A stretch of DNA of 64,000 bases, taken from Liolophura sinensis (Eukaryota > Mollusca > Polyplacophora > Chitonida > Chitonidae). Below the pieces are notes generated by a model. The model was given only the letters and a program-made list of their open reading frames with translations. It was not told the origin of the DNA and did not search any database. This document shows, piece by piece, positions 59,901 to 64,000 of this stretch. Location: the NCBI RefSeq assembly GCF_032854445.1, contig NC_088303.1:8875501-8939500 (forward strand), read 5' to 3'. The position numbers were made by a program, and so were the translations under genes. Position 1 is the first letter of the stretch. Every line of letters begins with the position of its first letter.

Positions 59901-62775
59901 TGCCTTAGAATTTTGTCAAAGACTAATCTACTCATTTTGCCGGATTTTACGGTATGAGCTTTTTTTTGCCTGATCTGTCTGTTTTATGTGTTTGTGATCC
60001 ATGTGTTTGAGGACCTTAACAAAGTGCAGATATTGAATATGAGGAAAATGGAGAAACTCGTCTCTTTGCCATCCCAATCTCTGTGTCCAACTATGTGGAT
60101 GCGTCTGGCAGGAATGCCAACTCTGGTATGCTATTAGAACATGGAAGCATTCTCTGATAGTAAATTGAGACTCTATAGGACTGGAACTGGTTATACTAGT
60201 TACACTAGTAGTTGACAAAAAAGATTAAAAACTGCTGTTTGTGTTTTGCTTTTGATTTTACTTTTTTCTTACTGAGTTCGTAAAATTATTTTAAGTTTTT
60301 TTACCATATACCTCTAATCTTGCAGTTTCCAGCTTAGTGCACATGAGTATATTTAAAGCAGTAGACAACAACTGAAGAATATAATGCTGCACACATTACA
60401 TTGAACCAGATGGGCACATTTCTTGGCAAGCCTTGCTTCCTACCGTATTTCTGCAACCTTTTCACAAGCAGCAGATAGTAATCTTCCGAAGAATTGAGGT
60501 TGAATCCATGGCAGGCAAATGGGGGAGATTGGGGTATCCCTGTTCCCATAAGACACACACCTTGCACTTAAGAAGGTCTGACATGTGTAAACGTTCATGT
60601 GCACAGGCCACGTACAACAACAACACTGTCAGTCAGCCAGATTGCGGTGTGTGCATGCTTGTGTGTTGTTCACATTTGCTTCATGTTTTATTTTCTTCCA
60701 GAGGATGTCAACAGGTGGCAGCTTACTCGAAGATTTTACATGGTCGATAATCAGGGTACTATCCCTGTACAGACATCATCCACACCGGGTATGTGCCAGA
60801 TTTCACTGCAGGCGTTGAAGTATTTGCTAAAGTAGAAACCTTTATATCACTTAGAAAACATAACCAACATGTACTCTTAGTTTGTGGAAATGACGGTTAA
60901 TTTCAACAGAGTAAGCATGGCAGTTGCAGTCTTCCTGTGGACTTAATTGTGTCTTGATCAGGTATTCTAAGTTTGAGGGAATGACGGCTGAATTTGAACC
61001 GAGTAGGAAGGACTATCACAGTTTTCCTGTTGACTTACGTCTTGAACTGTATGCTGTGATTAAATAATCACTCTAGGTTGCATGTGTGTTCCATGTTCAA
61101 TTGTTTTGTTTCTTATGCTCATCATCAATGTGTACCAGCACTATCATTAAGTGTCAGTGAGGTCAATTCGTGTAATTGACCTCACTGTTGAGTTTAATTG
61201 GTATAGGTTTTTCATTTTATTAGTATATCATCATATACACTTTTCCAAATATTAAGAAGGTGTTCATTTCACTTGACTGTTAATGACTTCAGGAAGCACA
61301 GTGGACCCTGATCAGGGTAAGGCACAGTATGTGAGGTATGCCAGGAGTATCAGAATCCGAATCTCCTTGAGATATCAGGCTGAAGGGCAGATAACTCCTC
61401 CTGTCATGTACATAACCTATGGTCAAGTGTCCTTGTCTGATGCAAACAATGGGGACAAAATTCCAGTAAGTTATCCTTTATTCTTTTATTGACCTTTCTA
61501 GATGGATAAATGTTGTTGCTAGCTCACTTAATATGTCAGGTACTTGGTAAACGGATTTGTCCCTTGGGTAACAGATCTGAGCGCAGAACCCTCCACTCAT
61601 AAAGCTGACAGTTGTTATATGAGAGAAAACAAAAATAGCAGAAAACATCAAGAAGATAAATCCATAAATAAAAGTAGTAAGACCTTGTAGGTTTCCCTTC
61701 ACTTGGAGGTGAAACGAGTTGTCTGCACATTGTCATAGGCTACTCCTGGCCTTTTCTTGTGGCCATCGTTGTATATGTGAGATATTCTTGAGTACGGCGT
61801 AAAACATCAATCAATTAAATTAATACATGTACATGAAATGAATTGTGTGAGTTTTGTACTGCGGTGTCATCGCTTTAAGGGAAGGTGCTAGAGGTTATTA
61901 CATAAACATTCGTACAACAATGTACACACCTGATGAGGATTTAACTCCTTGTCGGAAACTTTCATTGAATATTATAGATCATAAACATAAAAATGTGCAA
62001 TGAAAGATTCAAACAATTCATGCTTTCAGGTACCATTTTGGTATACGTCCCTGTGTTACACCTCATAGATTTGTCCCACCCATTCTTGTGCTTATCAAGC
62101 CACCATGGAACATCATCGCGAGTGATTATTCCTTCTGTCTGCCAATGTTAAAATGTTTTGGTACAAAAATATATACACTTTCTCTAGTATTGTTAAATCT
62201 GTCAGCAAAATCTGTTACATAATGTACAGATAGTTCAAGGTAAGAGGCTAGAATACAGCAACATGACCAATTTCGTCCTTGATTGGACTTGAATGCCTTC
62301 ACACAGCTGACAGTATGACTTCCTAAATAATTGAAGCTCTTACATGAGAGCCAACCATTCAGATCAATACAGCACATCGTAGTGTGGGAAATATACTGGA
62401 TTTACTAGAACACACAGGGACTTACAGTGTTTTGAACAGTTCAACCATGCAGTTAGCCCCTCTTTTACAAACTTGTTAGAGTACAGTATGTAGATAATGT
62501 ATTTCTTGATTATGTTTCAGGTATCGTTTACTGTGGAGTATACAATGTTCGAGACAGAGCAGTTGAGGAATTTTCAGATAGCTGTGGGAGTTCTCAGCAC
62601 GCTGGCATTCCTACACGCAGCCTTCAGAACATGGGTTTGGTCAAAAAGAGCAGGGCGTATTGCTATTGACTTCCTGTCACTCATCAACTTTGTTTTTCTG
62701 GTGGCAGGATCTTTGGCCAATATCTTCTTTGTGGTTATCTTTGGAACAGCCTTCTATTACCTGGTATTCTTCAAG
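47710..62775 (+). CDS. TMEM67: Meckelin (TMEM67) orthologue, N-terminal part: twelve exons, continues beyond the window
   Basis: Transition-zone membrane protein of the MKS/B9 complex. Exons: 47710-47905, 50040-50125, 50505-50546, 51291-51365, 52070-52141, 53121-53320, 57925-58180, 59291-59354, 60030-60125, 60702-60788, 61293-61465, 62521-62775; 534 codons, all phases compatible. Order: signal peptide (about 1-28), Cys-rich stalk (YYDISHLQCLDCSAN; SCVCDSGYRA; GGPDLVCQACPGG), NYTACQMLGNMC, a beta-rich ectodomain (YALNGEFL; GVMQLCAGTDKRLDAAFTFG; QLTRRFYMVD), then two membrane segments in exon 12 (FQIAVGVLSTLAFLHAAF; INFVFLVAGSLANIFFVVIF). Each block has a clear counterpart in human meckelin (about 995 residues). 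The rest should lie past 64 kb. A Cys-rich stretch expected between exons 2 and 4 is missing. Confidence 0.93.
48397..48476 (-). repeat. tRNA-like sequence (SINE head or tRNA pseudogene)
   Basis: On the minus strand CAGGTGGTGTAGTGGTGTAA looks like a tRNA 5' half with A box, and AATTCGAATCCAGAG like a B box at tRNA spacing. No good cloverleaf was found; it sits in TMEM67 intron 1. Confidence 0.35.
49436..49525 (-). mobile_element. tRNA-SINE family 1, tail half
   Basis: TTGATTGGTGTTTTATGCAA, TACCCAAGAATATTTCACTT and GCGGCCAGCATTATG; truncated. In TMEM67 intron 1. Confidence 0.85.
50040..50125 (+). CDS. TMEM67: TMEM67 exon 2 (Cys-rich)
   Basis: Acceptor TTGCTGGCAG and donor GGTGGG|GTGAGA. It encodes GLSCVCDSGYRAVSYKGGPD followed by LVCQACPGG, an EGF-like CxCxxGY motif as in meckelin. 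Phase 1 in, 0 out. Confidence 0.92.
50505..50546 (+). CDS. TMEM67: TMEM67 exon 3 (short, Cys/Pro-rich)
   Basis: A 42-nt exon after a strong T tract ending in CAG, with donor GAATTG|GTGAGT, phase 0 to 0. It encodes TCPPEPSPGPCTEL. The signals are good, but the peptide is far shorter than the roughly 80 residues meckelin normally has here, so its alignment is uncertain. Confidence 0.65.
51291..51365 (+). CDS. TMEM67: TMEM67 exon 4
   Basis: Acceptor GTTTCTTTCAG and donor CTAGAG|GTAAGA, 25 codons in phase 0. It encodes SGGVCFDSTCPLTP and then ITTDLFTIPLE, matching the (T)GGLCF motif of vertebrate meckelin. Confidence 0.88.
51526..51551 (+). repeat. Poly(T) run
   Basis: About 24 consecutive T in TMEM67 intron 4; could be the reversed tail of a retroposon, but none is recognised beside it. 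Confidence 0.9.
51766..51958 (+). mobile_element. tRNA-SINE family 1 with tRNA head
   Basis: GACTCCATGGCTGAGTGCTT (A box region), GTGAGTTTAAGTCCAGTTCA (B box region), then CCCCGCCCTATTTCCTCCCA and an AAATAAATCA-type tail. Part of the 3' body is deleted. In TMEM67 intron 4. Confidence 0.85.
52070..52141 (+). CDS. TMEM67: TMEM67 exon 5
   Basis: Acceptor CATCACTTTCAG. It encodes NCPSEKVESNYFREHLRAAH and then GMCN, with donor TGTAAT|GTAGGT in phase 0. An alternative donor (GGCAT|GTGTAA) would leave phase 2 and pair with a later acceptor for exon 6. Confidence 0.82.
53121..53320 (+). CDS. TMEM67: TMEM67 exon 6 (5' boundary ambiguous)
   Basis: It encodes CHSNYTACQMLGNMCTLLSF and SMGGPCVASSTACKLYRG, matching the NLTSCQALGNMC region of meckelin. 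Donor GACTG|GTAGGT, phase 2. The acceptor GTTGTGTTAG at 53120 gives phase 0 with the GTAGGT donor of exon 5 but adds about 12 residues. An acceptor at 53155 with the alternative exon-5 donor gives a tighter fit to the family. Confidence 0.85.
53518..53730. mobile_element. MITE, copy 3
   Basis: The left end ACTATAATTCTTCAACCTAT and the right end (GGAATTAGAGTACT) are imperfect inverted repeats about 25 bp long, followed inward on the left by a GCAAGGTGTTCATTCTGAAG block shared with copy 4. TMEM67 intron 6. Confidence 0.72.
53737..53991 (-). mobile_element. tRNA-SINE family 1, full length (255 bp) with 13-bp target duplication
   Basis: Flanked by GAGTACTGAAGGT at 53724-53736 and 53992-54004. 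On the minus strand it begins GGGGACCTCGGTGGCTCAGT, with CGGTTAATGCGC completing the A-box region; the B box is GAGTTCAAGTCC, and it ends in an AAATAAATGAATAAA-like tail. This is the reference copy for family 1. Confidence 0.96.
54181..54402. mobile_element. MITE, copy 4
   Basis: ACTGTAATTCTTCAACCTAT at the left and AAGTTAAGGAATTAGGGTA at the right form imperfect inverted ends. The interior aligns with copy 3 along about 200 bp. Confidence 0.72.
55800..57470 (+). repeat. Tandem array, about 103-bp unit x 16, in TMEM67 intron 6
   Basis: The word GATTGATGGTTAGGATCCAG recurs 16 times at about 103-bp spacing; units also carry CAGCATATCCTCCGGCCACA. Two blocks 518 bp apart (starting near 56398 and 56916; five units) are nearly identical, showing segmental amplification. 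Confidence 0.96.
57925..58180 (+). CDS. TMEM67: TMEM67 exon 7 (ectodomain)
   Basis: Acceptor TATCTTTCTTAG and donor CAAAGT|GTAAGC. It encodes PPSLPMLYYLDTGPDD, TTKFTFVQSSENSKLRFRVA, YALNGEFLGL and GVMQLCAGTDKRLDAAFTFG, then TYYTQS. This is the best-conserved ectodomain block of meckelin. Phase 2 in, 0 out. Confidence 0.95.
59291..59354 (+). CDS. TMEM67: TMEM67 exon 8
   Basis: Acceptor GTATTTTGCAG and donor GACCCAT|GTATCC. It encodes CELTASKLWDTNKFRLVFLD and P, opening with CE as meckelin does here. Phase 0 in, 1 out; joined to exon 9 it reads LDPYIEYEENGE. Confidence 0.85.
59590..59708 (-). mobile_element. tRNA-SINE family 1, partial old copy
   Basis: TGATTGCTGTTTTATACCAT, GATGGCGGCTAGCATTGCGA and GAGCCTGAGGGAACCCACGA follow family-1 order on the reverse strand. 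TMEM67 intron 8. Confidence 0.85.
60030..60125 (+). CDS. TMEM67: TMEM67 exon 9
   Basis: Acceptor CAAAGTGCAG and donor AACTCTG|GTATGC. It encodes IEYEENGETRLFAIPISVSN and YVDASGRNANS. An upstream acceptor 5 bases earlier would break the phase set by exon 8, so the later AG is chosen. Phase 1 to 1. Confidence 0.87.
60702..60788 (+). CDS. TMEM67: TMEM67 exon 10
   Basis: Acceptor TTTTCTTCCAG and donor ACACCGG|GTATGT. It encodes DVNRWQLTRRFYMVDNQG and TIPVQTSSTP; LTRRxFxVD is a conserved meckelin motif. Phase 1 to 1. Confidence 0.92.
61293..61465 (+). CDS. TMEM67: TMEM67 exon 11
   Basis: Acceptor AATGACTTCAG and donor ATTCCA|GTAAGT. It encodes YARSIRIRISLRYQAEGQIT, PPVMYITYGQVSLSDANNGD and KIP, matching the beta-strand and DAN region just before the first membrane segment. 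Phase 1 in, 0 out. Confidence 0.93.
61751..61825 (+). mobile_element. tRNA-SINE family 1, 3' end only
   Basis: GTGAGATATTCTTGAGTACG then GCGTAAAACATCAATCAATT and an AAATTAAT tail. TMEM67 intron 11. Confidence 0.85.
62521..62775 (+). CDS. TMEM67: TMEM67 exon 12 (first membrane segments), last exon in the window
   Basis: Acceptor TTATGTTTCAG and donor TTCAAG|GTAAGT, 85 codons in phase 0. VSFTVEYTMFETEQLRNF leads into a first membrane helix, a basic loop (WSKRAGR), then a second hydrophobic segment with GSLANIFFVVIFGTAFYYLV. This mirrors the start of the meckelin membrane domain. The intron continues to the window end. Confidence 0.94.
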
Positions 62776-62922
62776 GTAAGTCAACCAATGAGACTTGTTC
62801 TTGTGAATGTGTTCAGTATTTAATTAGCACACTGTATGTGCATACGTTTATTCGTATCTGTTGCCATAATAATTTATAGCTAAAGAAGTGTGTGTGAAAA
62901 TTCTGCATCCATTCTGGCGTTT

Positions 62923-62992
62923 TGTGACCACGTGCTGTGACCACGTGCTGTGACCACGTGCTGTGACCACGTGCCGTGACCACGTACTGTGA
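62923..62992 (+). repeat. 13-bp tandem repeat containing CACGTG
   Basis: TGTGACCACGTGC is repeated about five times; each unit but the last carries the palindromic E-box CACGTG. Two more units follow the inserted SINE at 63278-63302, so the array was split. TMEM67 intron 12. Confidence 0.93.
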
Positions 62993-63006
62993 CCTTCTCC
63001 CTGGGG

Positions 63007-63266
63007 ACTTCCTCGCTTGGCGTTCAGCATGAAGGGGATAGTGCAACGACTGGTTGACCCGTATCAGTATAATGGCTCGGGCGGGGCGGCTTACTTGCCT
63101 TTGGTAAGTCGTCTCAGTGAAGCAGCACTAAATAAAAGAGCGGTGGAAATCCGTCCTACAACAAGGAGGCACATTACACGTACATGCACCCTAATGATTC
63201 CTTCGTCGTCATATGACTGAAAAATTGTTGAGTACGACGTTAAACCCCAAGCACTCACTCAATCAC
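63007..63266 (+). mobile_element. tRNA-SINE family 2, 5'-truncated (260 bp) with 11-bp target duplication
   Basis: Flanked by TCTCCCTGGGG at 62996-63006 and 63267-63277. It starts inside the element at ACTTCCTCGCTTGGCGTTCA and ends GTTAAACCCCAAGCACTCAC. Truncation of the 5' end with a direct repeat is the mark of target-primed reverse transcription. Confidence 0.96.
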
Positions 63267-63302
63267 TCTCCCTGGGGCCACGTGCTGTGACCACGTGCAG
63301 CA

Positions 63303-64000
63303 TGTTTTGCTGTGATATGTTTGATTGCCAAGATATTAATGGGCACGATTGAGGTGGCACTAAGGTTTGTTTGGTGTGTCAGTGAAATGTTGTATGACAT
63401 ACATTTTGAAGCAAATGCTCAGTGCGTGTCCTTCCATCTGTCTGTCACCCTTGATCCTGTGAACAAGATGTAGTAGCAGTTTCCAAGCAATCAAGTTTAT
63501 TTACACAGTGGCTTCTGTTTAATGAGAGGACTATTTTGATTGATCTCCACTCTCTATAATTCAGTATGGCTGCTGTCACACCTTTGTGTTTACAACGCTT
63601 TTATACCATGTTTATCAAACTTGTACCAATGTACACTTAAACACTGTAAACCCTGCTAATTTTTGGTGACCTATTTTTCTAAGGTTGTTGGGACTCTGCC
63701 TCCATTGCCTTGTAAACACATTCTTTTGAACCCATATTGCCAGTTTTGTCCAATTTTTATACCACTTGGACACATTTAAATAGGTGTCATTTAAGTTATA
63801 TTTTGTGCTAGGCTTGTAAGCTTAATATTTCTTGACCAGTTTTCAACCATGACAACCCTCTTGTTTTTCATTGACCTTGACCTGTTTTTCAAGGTCATTG
63901 AGTCTTTGGCTCAGTTACTTCCATTATTTAATACGCCATCATTTACATCTGTGCTTACAGACAAGGGGTATTTTTGCTTATTTCACTGTATGTGTTCCTT
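63303..64000. other. TMEM67: TMEM67 intron 12 to window end
   Basis: No further exon is recognisable before the window ends; the next meckelin membrane segments must lie beyond 64 kb. Confidence 0.55.

Noticed and set aside
1-64000. Autonomous LINE, reverse transcriptase or transposase gene, or endogenous virus
   Set aside because: No frame with polymerase, integrase or transposase motifs was seen; all mobile elements found are non-autonomous.

Overview
This is a window of animal nuclear DNA: AT-rich, intron-rich and full of short interspersed repeats. The genes have GT-AG introns and recognisable metazoan products. Most dispersed repeats belong to tRNA-derived SINE types that I associate with molluscan genomes, so I read the window as mollusc (gastropod or bivalve). 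The species cannot be fixed from this sequence alone.

Layout. Positions 1-17.3 kb hold no gene I can support, only AT-rich DNA with a few small tandem arrays and old dispersed repeats. At 17.4-18.5 kb (+) an uninterrupted coding exon gives a complete 366-residue class A neuropeptide GPCR of the FMRFamide-receptor type. From 18.6 to about 38 kb lie non-coding DNA, one unassigned candidate exon (22.98-23.09 kb, -), two large minisatellites (21-bp unit at 27.2-28.4 kb; 52-bp unit at 31.0-34.4 kb), SINEs and a MITE family. From 46.5 kb down to 38.5 kb (-) nine exons, all joined in compatible phase, encode the N-terminal ~406 residues of a LRRCC1 orthologue (leucine-rich-repeat and coiled-coil centriolar protein); the long coiled-coil half was not found. 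From 47.7 kb to the right edge (+) twelve phase-compatible exons encode the N-terminal ~534 residues of meckelin (TMEM67), which runs off the window.

How the genes relate. LRRCC1 acts at the centriole and TMEM67 at the ciliary transition zone. Human variants in both have been linked to Joubert-type ciliopathy. Here they lie head to head, their start codons 1.2 kb apart, which suggests a shared divergent promoter. The GPCR is an independent neuronal-type gene.

The repeat landscape is rich. There are two tRNA-headed SINE families with a common 3' tail motif, several copies with intact target-site duplications. There is also a MITE family with CTTCAACC-type inverted ends, and arrays with higher-order structure (728 bp = 14 x 52 bp; 518 bp = 5 x ~103 bp). 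I found no convincing new enzymatic or defence system. The most interesting points are the divergent ciliary gene pair, the apparently shortened Cys-rich region of TMEM67, and the repeat biology.
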